A DNA stretch of 46,443 nucleotides from CAZKCI01 sp964584165 (GTDB taxonomy: Bacteria; Auribacterota; Erginobacteria; Erginobacterales; CAZKCI01), in the NCBI GenBank assembly GCA_964584165.1, contig CAZOYW010000025.1, forward strand, positions 1 through 46,443. The letters run 5' to 3'. Of the stretch, positions 39,549 to 46,443 are shown one piece after another (positions within the stretch are counted from its first letter, which is position 1; each line of letters starts with the position of its first letter). The notes under the pieces are model-generated. The model saw only the letters and a program-made list of their open reading frames with translations. It ran no database searches and had not been told where the DNA came from. Made by a program: the position numbers and the translations under genes.

Positions 39549-41963
39549 ATGAGACACGCGCGTCTTCCGGCCGTCGGGGCGGTTTTGCTCGCCCTCTCCC
39601 TCCTGCCGCTCTCCCCCGCGGGGGCGCAGGAGGGCGCTCCCCCTCCGCCTCCGCCCGCCGCTCCCCCCGCGCCCCCGCCGGCCGCCGAGCCCATCTCGCT
39701 GGACGAGACCGGGATGGTCAACATGGACTTCGAGAACCTCGACATCCGGATCCTGATCAAATACATCAGCGACCTCACCGGCAAGAACTTCATCATCGAC
39801 GAGTCCGTTCGCGGCAACATCACCATCGTCTCCCCGACAAAAGTCCCGATCGACGAGGCCTTCAAGGTCTTCGAGTCGATCCTGGAGGTGAAGGGCTACG
39901 CCGCCATCCCGGCGGGCAAGGTGATGAAGGTGGCGGCCAAGGGGCAGCAGGCCACCCGGAACATCGACCTCAAGGTGGGGAGCGACCTCTCCCAGATCGT
40001 GCCCGAGGACACCCTGGTCACTCAGCTCATCCCTCTCCAGTACGTCAGCGTCGAGAAGATCAACACCGCGCTCTCCCGCCTCTTCTCGCGGGAGGCCGCG
40101 GTCATCCCCTACGTCACCACCAACACCCTGATCGTCACCGACTATTCCTCCAACATCCACCGCCTGGTCAAGATCATCAAGGAGCTGGACGTCCCGGGGT
40201 ACGAGACCCGGATCACCGTGGTCCCGCTGCGCTACGCCGCCGCCGAGACCCTCTCCACCGAGCTCTCCCAGGTGATCGAGCAGGCCGGCGTCCTCCCCGG
40301 CGGGCCGCCCGTCCCGGCCCGGCGCGGCCGCCCCCAGGTCCAGAACAGCGAGAAGGCGATCAAGATCATCCCCGACGAGCGGACCAACTCCCTGATCATC
40401 CTGGCCAACGACGAGGACACCCGCAAGGTCCTGGACCTGGTCAAGCGGCTGGACGTGGAGACCGAGCGCACCCACATCCACGTCTACTTTCTTAAAAACT
40501 CCAACGCCGAGGACATGGCGAAGGTGATGAACAACATCGTCTCCAAGCGCAAGCCCAAGGGCGAGGAGGCGGTGCCCCTGATCAGCGAGGACAAGGCCAC
40601 CAACTCGCTCATCATCGACGCCACGCCCGAGGACTACGCCAGCCTGGAGAAGATCATCCAGCGGCTCGATGTCCTCCGGAACCAGGTTCTGGTCGAGGTC
40701 CTGATCGCCGAGGTTTCCTACGACAAGACCTTCGAACTCGGCGTGGAGTGGCGCTCCCTGGACGGCTTCCCCAACCTGGACGAGATGAAGGCGGGCCGCT
40801 CCAACGCGGAGGGCTTCGGCGAGATGCTCTTCGGGACGGGGCTGATGAACTACTCCACCGCCAGCACCAACCCGACCAGCGGCTACAGCGGGGTCTCGTT
40901 GGGCTTCGTCCAGAAGATGGCGGGAACGGGGACCTCCATCCCCGACTTCGCCGTGATGGTGCACGCCCTCCAGACCAACAAGGACGTGAACATCCTCTCC
41001 ACCCCCCAGATCCTGACCACCGACAACGAGGAGGCGGAGATCAAGGTGGTCCGCAACATCCCCTACACCACCAAGTACGAGGCCGGCACCTCGGATTCCG
41101 CCCCGGCCCAGAACATCGACTACAAGGACGTCGGGATCATCCTCAAGCTCACCCCCCACATCAGCAAGGAGGGGATGGTCCGCCTGGAGATCGACCAGGA
41201 GGTCTCGACCATCGCGGGCGAACTCCAGTCGGGGCTGATCGTGACCCCCGAGACCTACGTCCGGCACACCAAGACCTCGGTGATCGTGGGCGACAACCAC
41301 ACCATCGTCATCGGCGGACTGGTCCGGGACGACCGCGACGAGACCGAGAACAAGGTCCCCATCCTCGGCGACATCCCGCTCCTCGGGAACCTCTTCCGCT
41401 CCCGCTCCGAGAAGACGCTCAAGACCAACCTCCTCGTCTTCATCACGCCCCGGGTCGTGCGCACCACCCAGCAGATCGCCGACCTGACGAGTCTCAAGCG
41501 CCACGAGATGACCGAGATCGACAAGCGCATGACGGAGGAGGAGGAGCGGAAGGCGGGGGTGGAGACCGCCTACCGCGAGCAGGAGCACGCCAAGGTCCAG
41601 GCCGACCGGGACCGTTACGGGCAGGTCAACTCCGATGCCTCGCCCGCCTCCCCCGTTCCGGCCGGAGAGATCGGCCCCGACACCGCTCCCGCTGCCCCCG
41701 CCGTTTCACCGGCCGCTCCCGCCGAGGCGGCCGCCCCCGCTCCGGCGGAACCGCCCGCTCCGGCCGAGGCCCCCGCCCCCGCCGAAGCCCCCAGCACCGC
41801 CGTGGCCCCCGCTCCGGTCGAGGCGACTCCCGCCTCTCCCTCCGAAGTGAAGCCGGCCGAGGCGTCGTCCACCTCTCTTCTCGATATGCTCCCCAAGGTC
41901 TCGTTCAAGAAAAAGGAGGAGGGGGCGGAGAAGCGCAAGGGCGCGGAGAGGTTCCATCAATGA
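39549..41963 (+). CDS. gspD: Type II secretion system secretin
   Basis: 804 residues. Signal peptide to about 26, Pro-rich stretch, then N0 (about 50-130: V-N-M-D-F-E-N-L-D-I-R), N1 (155-220), N2 (222-310), N3 (310-390), and the secretin core (390-660) with V-P-I-L-G-D-I-P-L-L-G-N-L-F-R, the family signature. It forms the multimeric outer-membrane channel. The C-terminal 140 residues are unusual: a long Ala/Pro/Glu tail followed by a basic end, L-L-D-M-L-P-K-V-S-F-K-K-K. The stop overlaps gspE by four bases (ATGA). No pilotin gene is visible. Confidence 0.95.
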   Translation: MRHARLPAVGAVLLALSLLPLSPAGAQEGAPPPPPPAAPPAPPPAAEPISLDETGMVNMDFENLDIRILIKYISDLTGKNFIIDESVRGNITIVSPTKVPIDEAFKVFESILEVKGYAAIPAGKVMKVAAKGQQATRNIDLKVGSDLSQIVPEDTLVTQLIPLQYVSVEKINTALSRLFSREAAVIPYVTTNTLIVTDYSSNIHRLVKIIKELDVPGYETRITVVPLRYAAAETLSTELSQVIEQAGVLPGGPPVPARRGRPQVQNSEKAIKIIPDERTNSLIILANDEDTRKVLDLVKRLDVETERTHIHVYFLKNSNAEDMAKVMNNIVSKRKPKGEEAVPLISEDKATNSLIIDATPEDYASLEKIIQRLDVLRNQVLVEVLIAEVSYDKTFELGVEWRSLDGFPNLDEMKAGRSNAEGFGEMLFGTGLMNYSTASTNPTSGYSGVSLGFVQKMAGTGTSIPDFAVMVHALQTNKDVNILSTPQILTTDNEEAEIKVVRNIPYTTKYEAGTSDSAPAQNIDYKDVGIILKLTPHISKEGMVRLEIDQEVSTIAGELQSGLIVTPETYVRHTKTSVIVGDNHTIVIGGLVRDDRDETENKVPILGDIPLLGNLFRSRSEKTLKTNLLVFITPRVVRTTQQIADLTSLKRHEMTEIDKRMTEEEERKAGVETAYREQEHAKVQADRDRYGQVNSDASPASPVPAGEIGPDTAPAAPAVSPAAPAEAAAPAPAEPPAPAEAPAPAEAPSTAVAPAPVEATPASPSEVKPAEASSTSLLDMLPKVSFKKKEEGAEKRKGAERFHQ

Positions 41964-43693
41964 GCAGCGTCGCCGACAGCAAGATCGGGGAAATCCTCCT
42001 GAACCAGGGGGCGATCACGCCCAAGGTCCTGGAAGACGCCGTCGCCCGCCAGGAGGGGCCCGACAAGGGCAAAAGGCTGGGCGACGTCCTGGTCGGCATG
42101 GAGGCGATCAGCCAGAAGCAGCTTCTCACCGCCTTCAGCCGCCAGCTCAATATGCCCTACCTCTCCACCCTCTCCGAAGACAAGGTGGACAAGGACCTGG
42201 TGGCGCGGGTGCCCCTGAATTTCCTCCTCGCCCACCGGGTGATCCCACTCAAGGAGGAGGGGGGAGTAATCACGGTGGCCGTCTCCGACCCGCTCGACGT
42301 CCAGCCCCTGGACGACCTTCGCCTCCTCCTCGACCGGGAGGTGCGGCCGGTGATCGCCGCCGCCGACGAAATCGTCCGGATCGCCAACCGCTGCTACGGG
42401 CACGCCAACGGGGCGGCGGAGAAGATGCTGGAGGACCTGGAGGAGGGGGAGGAGGCCGCCGCCCAGGAGGTGATCAGCGTCTCCCAGGAGGCCGAGGACC
42501 TCCTCGACATCGCCTCCAAGGCCCCGGTGATCCGCCTGGTCAACCTGATCATCTTCGAGGCGGTCAAAGCCCGCGCCTCCGACATCCACATCGAGCCCTT
42601 CGAGAAGGAGCTTAGGGTTCGCTACCGGATCGACGGCGTCCTCTACGAGGCGATCAGCCCCCCGAAACAGCACCAGGCGGCGATCACCTCCCGCATCAAG
42701 ATCATGGCCAACCTGAACATCGCCGAGAAGCGCCTCCCCCAGGACGGCCGGATCAAGATCAAGATCACCGACCGCGAGATCGACATCCGCGTCTCGGTCA
42801 TCCCGGTCTCCTTCGGGGAGCGGATCGTGCTTCGCCTCCTCGACCGTTCCTCCCGCCTCTACAGCCTCCACGATCTCGGACTGGCCGAGGACCGCTTGAA
42901 GCTCTTCCGCAAGCTCCTCGACCTCTCCCACGGGATCATCCTGGTCACCGGTCCCACCGGATCGGGGAAGACCACCACGCTCTATGCGGCCTTGAGCGAG
43001 ATGAACTCGCTCGAGACGAACATCATCACCATCGAAGACCCGGTCGAGTACCAGCTCCCCGGGATCGGCCAGATCCAGGTCAACCCCAAGATCGAGCTCA
43101 CCTTCGCCAGCGGGCTGCGCTCCATCCTTCGCCAGGATCCCGACGTGGTCCTGATCGGGGAGATGCGCGACCTGGAGACGGCCGAGATCGCGATCCAGGC
43201 CTCGCTCACCGGGCACCTGGTCTTCTCCACGCTCCACACCAACGACGCCGCCGGCGCGGTCACGCGGCTCCTGGACATGGGCGTCGAACCCTACCTGGTC
43301 TCCTCCTCGGTGGTGGCGATCATGGCACAGCGGCTGGTCCGCCAGATCTGCCCCCACTGCCGGGAGGCCTACCGCCCGGACGAGGAGAGCCTCAAGGAGA
43401 TCGGCCTCACCTCGGCCGCCGTCAAGGGGGGGAAGCTCTACAAGGGGAAGGGATGCGAGAAGTGCTTTAAGACCGCCTACATGGGGCGCTCCGCCATTTT
43501 CGAGATCCTGCTCATCGACGACGAGATCCGCCGGATGGTCCTGGACCGCACCGCCACCGGCTCGATCAAGAAGCACGCCCTGGAGAAGGGGATGCTCACC
43601 CTGCGGATGGACGGGGCGCTCAAGGTCCTGAACGGGGAGACCACCATCGACGAGGTCCTCCGGGTGACCCAGACCGACATCATCGAGGCTTAA
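41960..43693 (+). CDS. gspE: Type II secretion ATPase
   Basis: 577 residues; ATG overlaps the gspD stop. N-terminal GspE/MshEN domain (1-165) contains I-G-E-I-L-L-N-Q-G-A-I and Y-L-S-T-L. The ATPase core has Walker A G-P-T-G-S-G-K-T-T (331-339), an Asp box E-D-P-V-E-Y, Walker B I-L-R-Q-D-P-D-V-V-L-I-G-E-M-R-D, and a His box. The tetracysteine zinc site is C-P-H-C (464-467) plus C-E-K-C (499-502). It powers pseudopilus assembly from the cytoplasm, docking on GspL/F. gspL and gspM are not in the window. The stop codon lies in the hairpin that also holds the gspF ribosome binding site. Confidence 0.96.
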   Translation: MSSVADSKIGEILLNQGAITPKVLEDAVARQEGPDKGKRLGDVLVGMEAISQKQLLTAFSRQLNMPYLSTLSEDKVDKDLVARVPLNFLLAHRVIPLKEEGGVITVAVSDPLDVQPLDDLRLLLDREVRPVIAAADEIVRIANRCYGHANGAAEKMLEDLEEGEEAAAQEVISVSQEAEDLLDIASKAPVIRLVNLIIFEAVKARASDIHIEPFEKELRVRYRIDGVLYEAISPPKQHQAAITSRIKIMANLNIAEKRLPQDGRIKIKITDREIDIRVSVIPVSFGERIVLRLLDRSSRLYSLHDLGLAEDRLKLFRKLLDLSHGIILVTGPTGSGKTTTLYAALSEMNSLETNIITIEDPVEYQLPGIGQIQVNPKIELTFASGLRSILRQDPDVVLIGEMRDLETAEIAIQASLTGHLVFSTLHTNDAAGAVTRLLDMGVEPYLVSSSVVAIMAQRLVRQICPHCREAYRPDEESLKEIGLTSAAVKGGKLYKGKGCEKCFKTAYMGRSAIFEILLIDDEIRRMVLDRTATGSIKKHALEKGMLTLRMDGALKVLNGETTIDEVLRVTQTDIIEA

Positions 43694-43716
43694 AAATTTC
43701 CGGAGGAAATTTTTAA
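43690..43716 (+). promoter_or_regulatory. Perfect hairpin holding the gspF ribosome binding site
   Basis: A 12-bp perfect stem (43690-43701 with 43705-43716) and loop GGA. The gspF Shine-Dalgarno GGAGG (43702-43706) lies in the loop and top of the stem, the gspE stop in the left arm, and the A of the gspF ATG closes the stem. Ribosomes finishing gspE would open it, coupling the two genes. Confidence 0.65.
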
Positions 43717-44936
43717 TGGCCGTCTTCGAATACAAAGCTCTGAACGCCAAGGGGGAGGACGTCCGGGGGATTATCGACGCCGATACCCCCGCCGACGCCC
43801 GCGCCAAGCTCCGGAAGCAGGGGATCTTCCCCACCGACGTCAAGGAGTCGATGGAGAAGGTGGACCTGCGCTCGGACGTCCCCGTCTCCCGGATCCTCCG
43901 CCGGGTGAAGCCATCCGACGTCGCCATCTTCACCCGCCAGCTCTCCACCCTCCTCTCCGCGGGTCTCCCCCTGGTCCGGGCCCTCACCGCCCTGATCGAC
44001 CAGCTGGAGAAGAGCCCCCTGAAGCGGGTGGTGATCAAGGTCCGCGACCAGGTCAACGCCGGCTCCTCCCTGGCCGCGGCCCTCTCCCAGTTTCCCAAAG
44101 TCTTCACCCCCCTCTTCTCGAACATGATCCAGGCCGGCGAGACCGCCGGGGCCCTGGACGTGGTCCTGGAGCGGCTGGCCGACCTGACCGAGAAAAGCGT
44201 CAAGATGCGCAACAAGATCCGCGCGATCATGGTCTATCCCGTGGTGCTGGCGGTGATCGGCGCCGGGGTGGTGGTCTTCCTCCTCCTCAAGGTCGTCCCC
44301 ACCATCATCTCCATCTTCTCTGAGACGGCGCAGTCCCTGCCCCTGCCGACCCAGATCCTTCTGCGGGCGAGCGCCTTCTTCCGGGATTTCTGGTGGGGGA
44401 TTCTTCTCGCCCTGGCCGGGATCCTTATCCTCTTCAACCTCTGGCGGCGCTCCGCCCGGGGGGCCTACCTCTTCGACTCCCTGAAGCTCCGGATGCCCCT
44501 GGTCGGGATCCTGGTCCGCAAGGTGGCGGTGGTCCGCTTCTCCCGGACGCTGGCCACGTTGCTCGCCAGCGGCACCCCCCTCCTCAAGTCTCTGGAGATC
44601 GTCAAGAACATCGTGGCCAACCTCCCGCTGGCGGCGGCGATCGATCAGGCCCGGGAGTCGGTCAAGGCGGGCAGGCCCCTGGCCGAGCCCTTCGCCAAGG
44701 CCAAGATCTTCCCCCCGATCGTGGTCCACATGATCGCGGTGGGGGAGACCAGCGGCTCCCTCGAAGCGATGCTCTACAAGGTCGCCTCCTCCTACGAGGA
44801 CGAGGTGGAGACCACGGTGAGCGCGCTCACCTCGGTCCTGGAGCCGATCATGATCCTCTTCCTGGCCTTCGTCGTCGGATTCGTGGTGATCTCGATCCTG
44901 CTCCCGATCTTCCAGATGTCGCAGATCATCTCTTAG
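43716..44936 (+). CDS. gspF: Type II secretion system inner-membrane platform protein
   Basis: 406 residues. M-A-V-F-E-Y-K-A-L-N-A-K-G is the typical GspF start. Two T2SSF cytoplasmic domains (about 70-195 and 272-395) each precede hydrophobic helices: V-Y-P-V-V-L-A-V-I-G-A-G-V-V-V-F-L (about 172-190), a second near 225-243 and a third near 372-395. P-L-F-S-N-M-I-Q-A-G-E and I-V-V-H-M-I-A-V-G-E are the two conserved motifs. It anchors the ATPase and the pseudopilus. The TAG stop starts a short heptamer array. Confidence 0.95.
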   Translation: MAVFEYKALNAKGEDVRGIIDADTPADARAKLRKQGIFPTDVKESMEKVDLRSDVPVSRILRRVKPSDVAIFTRQLSTLLSAGLPLVRALTALIDQLEKSPLKRVVIKVRDQVNAGSSLAAALSQFPKVFTPLFSNMIQAGETAGALDVVLERLADLTEKSVKMRNKIRAIMVYPVVLAVIGAGVVVFLLLKVVPTIISIFSETAQSLPLPTQILLRASAFFRDFWWGILLALAGILILFNLWRRSARGAYLFDSLKLRMPLVGILVRKVAVVRFSRTLATLLASGTPLLKSLEIVKNIVANLPLAAAIDQARESVKAGRPLAEPFAKAKIFPPIVVHMIAVGETSGSLEAMLYKVASSYEDEVETTVSALTSVLEPIMILFLAFVVGFVVISILLPIFQMSQIIS

Positions 44937-44954
44937 TGACTGGTGAATGGATAA
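44934..44954 (+). repeat. Three-unit heptamer repeat at the gspF stop
   Basis: TAGTGAC, TGGTGAA, TGGATAA in phase; the first TAG is the gspF stop and further TGA and TAA follow. Confidence 0.5.
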
Positions 44955-45013
44955 ACGGCTCGCGATTTTATGTGAGAGGGCCGTCCCCGGCCCGATCCAT
45001 TAGAACGAACAAG

Positions 45014-45093
45014 GAGTGATGGAGTAGTGGAGTAATGGAGTCTCGGGGAAGCAATCGCTCGTTCCATTACTCCACGACTCCAACACTCCATCA
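45014..45093. repeat. Inverted octamer arrays between gspF and gspG
   Basis: GAGTRRTG octamers (45014-45041) face complementary CATTACTC/CACGACTC/CAACACTC octamers (45065-45093) across a 23-base loop. About 20 bases pair with one or two mismatches. A strong hairpin inside the operon, just upstream of the gspG ribosome binding site. Confidence 0.8.
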
Positions 45094-45120
45094 GCCCGCT
45101 CTCGCGACAAGGAGGAAGAT

Positions 45121-45627
45121 ATGAAAAGCAGCAGAGTCAATCTTCGCTCGCCCGGATTCACCCTCGTCGAGCTGATGGTGGTCATCGCCATCATCGGGTT
45201 CCTGGCCGTGGTGATCCTGCCTAACTTCCTCAAGCAGATCGGGAAGGGGCAGAAGGCCGCCGCCCAGGCCGATATCCGGGCCCTGGAGTCGGCCCTCGAG
45301 ATGTATTACATGGACGTCCACTCCTACCCGACGACCGAGCAGGGGCTCCAGGCCCTGATCACTCCGATCTCGTCCGGGGACAGCGGGGCCTGGGACGGGC
45401 CCTATATCAGGAAGTCTTCCGTCCCCAAGGACCCCTGGAAACGCCCCTACGTGTACGTTAACCCCGGCGTCCACAACCCGGATTACGACATCGTCTCCTA
45501 CGGGAAGGACGGCGTGCCGGGGGGGACCGGGGAAAACGCCGACGTCGCCAACTACGAGGAAGGCGAAGCCGCCCGGGGCTACCAGATCGACCAGGGACCG
45601 GGCTACTCGGAGCGGAAGAAGCTGTGA
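45121..45627 (+). CDS. gspG: Major pseudopilin of the type II secretion system
   Basis: 168 residues; strong AAGGAGG nine bases before the ATG. Prepilin peptidase site P-G|F-T-L-V-E (cleavage after Gly12, Glu at +5), then the hydrophobic helix M-V-V-I-A-I-I-G-F-L-A-V-V-I-L-P-N-F. The globular part has D-V-H-S-Y-P-T-T-E-Q-G-L-Q-A-L and K-D-P-W-K-R-P-Y-V-Y, both typical of GspG and its calcium site, and a C-terminal extension of about 25 residues. It forms the pseudopilus shaft. A prepilin peptidase gene is not in the window. Confidence 0.95.
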   Translation: MKSSRVNLRSPGFTLVELMVVIAIIGFLAVVILPNFLKQIGKGQKAAAQADIRALESALEMYYMDVHSYPTTEQGLQALITPISSGDSGAWDGPYIRKSSVPKDPWKRPYVYVNPGVHNPDYDIVSYGKDGVPGGTGENADVANYEEGEAARGYQIDQGPGYSERKKL

Positions 45628-45637
45628 ATCGGAAGGA

Positions 45638-45699
45638 GGGATGAGGGATGAGGCATGAGGTAAATAACCCACCACCCCATACCCCATACCCCTATCCCC
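45638..45699. repeat. Two different heptamer arrays between gspG and gspH
   Basis: GGGATGA, GGGATGA, GGCATGA (45638-45658), then ATACCCC, ATACCCC, TATCCCC (45679-45699). The arms are G-rich and C-rich and can pair in part. TGA occurs in each unit of the first arm. Confidence 0.75.
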
Positions 45700-45714
45700 G
45701 CCGAAACCCGGAAC

Positions 45715-46221
45715 ATGAAACCTTCGCGACCCAGCAGGGGCTTCACCCTGATCGAGCTCACCGTCGTCGTCGCCCTGATCGGGGTGGCGATGGTCGTCGC
45801 CTATCCCCGCTTCTCCGGCCTCGTCCTGGGGCGTAAGCTCCGGGGCTTCGCCGGCGAGCTCGCGGGGACGCTCGATTTCGTCCGGTCGCGCGCTGTGCTG
45901 GACGGGCGGATCTACTACTTCCACTTCAACCGGGCCAAGAACGAATACTGGGTGACCCGGGAAGGAGACGGGCAGGAGGAACCGATGGCCGGCCGGCTCG
46001 GCCGGGGGCAAAAGCTTCCCGAGGACCTCTTCCTGAAGCGGGTCACGGTGGAGGGCGCGCCCGGGACCTACTTCGAGCCGGTGATCCGATTCTTCCCCCG
46101 CGGCTCGGCCGACGAGGCTTATGTCTACCTCGAGTCCGCCCGGGGCGACCGGGCCTCGGTCTGGGTGAAGCCGTACACCGGCCGCTCGCGGGCGGAGATG
46201 GGCTTCCAGAAACCGGCGTGA
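45715..46221 (+). CDS. gspH: Minor pseudopilin GspH-like
   Basis: 168 residues. A short basic leader M-K-P-S-R-P-S-R-G precedes the cleavage site (G|F-T-L-I-E, Glu at +5) and the hydrophobic helix V-V-V-A-L-I-G-V-A-M-V-V-A-Y-P. The rest is beta-rich (A-V-L-D-G-R-I-Y-Y-F-H-F-N) as in GspH/FimT proteins, which help start the pseudopilus tip. Position after gspG and before a third prepilin gene fits gspH. No clear Shine-Dalgarno sequence; the C-rich heptamer array lies directly upstream. The TGA stop starts the next array. Confidence 0.85.
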   Translation: MKPSRPSRGFTLIELTVVVALIGVAMVVAYPRFSGLVLGRKLRGFAGELAGTLDFVRSRAVLDGRIYYFHFNRAKNEYWVTREGDGQEEPMAGRLGRGQKLPEDLFLKRVTVEGAPGTYFEPVIRFFPRGSADEAYVYLESARGDRASVWVKPYTGRSRAEMGFQKPA

Positions 46222-46224
46222 GAA

Positions 46225-46384
46225 TGGTGAATGGTGAATAGTGAATGGTGAATAGTGAAATGATCTCATCCCGGAGACATCCCAGTTCCATGAGTGCCGG
46301 TCCCCGCTGCTTGTCAGCCCCCGGTGCCTTCAGCTCCCTGCGGTTGTTTTTTAACCATTCACCATTCACCATTCACCATTCACC
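46225..46384. repeat. Inverted heptamer arrays flanking the gspI start
   Basis: Five TGGTGAA/TAGTGAA heptamers (46225-46259) and four and a half complementary ACCATTC heptamers (46354-46384), about 94 bases apart. The same ACCATTC unit occurs before gspD (39361-39380). The right arm is translated as part of the gspI leader. Confidence 0.85.
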
Positions 46385-46443
46385 GTCTTCCGGCTTCACC
46401 CTCCTCGAGGTCATGATCGCCGTGGCCCTGCTCGCGATCGGCG
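46290..46443 (+). CDS. gspI: Minor pseudopilin GspI-like, 5' part
   Basis: Incomplete; runs off the window. From ATG 46290 the frame reads through the ACCATTC array (H-S-P-F-T-I-H-H-S-P) into S-G|F-T-L-L-E-V-M-I-A-V-A-L-L-A-I-G, the prepilin cleavage site (Glu at +5) and hydrophobic helix. The leader would be 34 residues before cleavage, much longer than the usual 6-15, so a start nearer the site (for example TTG at 46344) is possible. Order after gspH suggests gspI, but gspJ or gspK cannot be excluded from this fragment. Confidence 0.7.
   Translation, partial: MSAGPRCLSAPGAFSSLRLFFNHSPFTIHHSPSSGFTLLEVMIAVALLAIG

Noticed and set aside
39528..44230. Long minus-strand frames opposite gspD and gspE
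   Set aside because: Asp/Val/Leu/Gly-rich shadows of well-supported secretion genes.

Overview
GC-rich bacterial DNA on a scaffold with two 100-N gaps, so probably a metagenome-assembled genome. A type II secretion operon, lipoprotein and Tat-type signal peptides and several secreted multidomain proteins indicate a Gram-negative, diderm, heterotrophic bacterium. The proteins carrying D-Y-D-G-D-G repeat modules and the interspersed palindromes look like those of uncultured candidate phyla (PVC or Auribacterota-like lineages); that placement is a low-confidence impression and no marker gene is present.

Layout. 1-2500: two secreted proteins sharing an N-terminal domain, each behind a consensus sigma-70 promoter. 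2500-9700: envelope glycan genes (B12-binding radical SAM enzyme, DegT/DnrJ aminotransferase, two GT2 glycosyltransferases, NAD-dependent sugar epimerase, polytopic membrane protein). 9858-15344: an 1828-residue secreted protein with a degenerate ComEC-like metallo-beta-lactamase domain, Fn3 domains and a lamin-tail domain. 15.7-24.6 kb: glycosyltransferase, methyltransferase, sulfatase-fold lipoprotein lacking key active-site residues, nidogen-like protein with a propeller module, Rieske protein, FMN_bind-cyclophilin fusion, matrixin protease. 24.6-26.5 kb: ECF sigma factor and a REP-associated tyrosine transposase (RAYT) surrounded by arrays of its likely REP targets. 26.5-36.6 kb: propeller protein, FecR protein, molybdopterin oxidoreductase, GH114-like protein, TMTC-like TPR membrane protein, Maf. 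37.0-46.4 kb: ECF sigma factor, zinc-finger anti-sigma factor and a gspCDEFGHI operon that runs off the window and could export the secreted proteins found here.

Three genome-wide habits stand out. First, palindromic REP elements with a GTAG foot form inverted pairs and tandem arrays; one REP-like hairpin lies inside the RAYT gene and another copy supplies the C-terminus of a radical SAM protein. Second, short heptamer or octamer arrays, each locus with its own unit, sit at gene ends, often as two inverted arms that could form long hairpins and that carry stop codons in all frames. Third, many genes have a TATAAT-like box only 3-11 bases before the start codon and no Shine-Dalgarno sequence, suggesting leaderless mRNAs.
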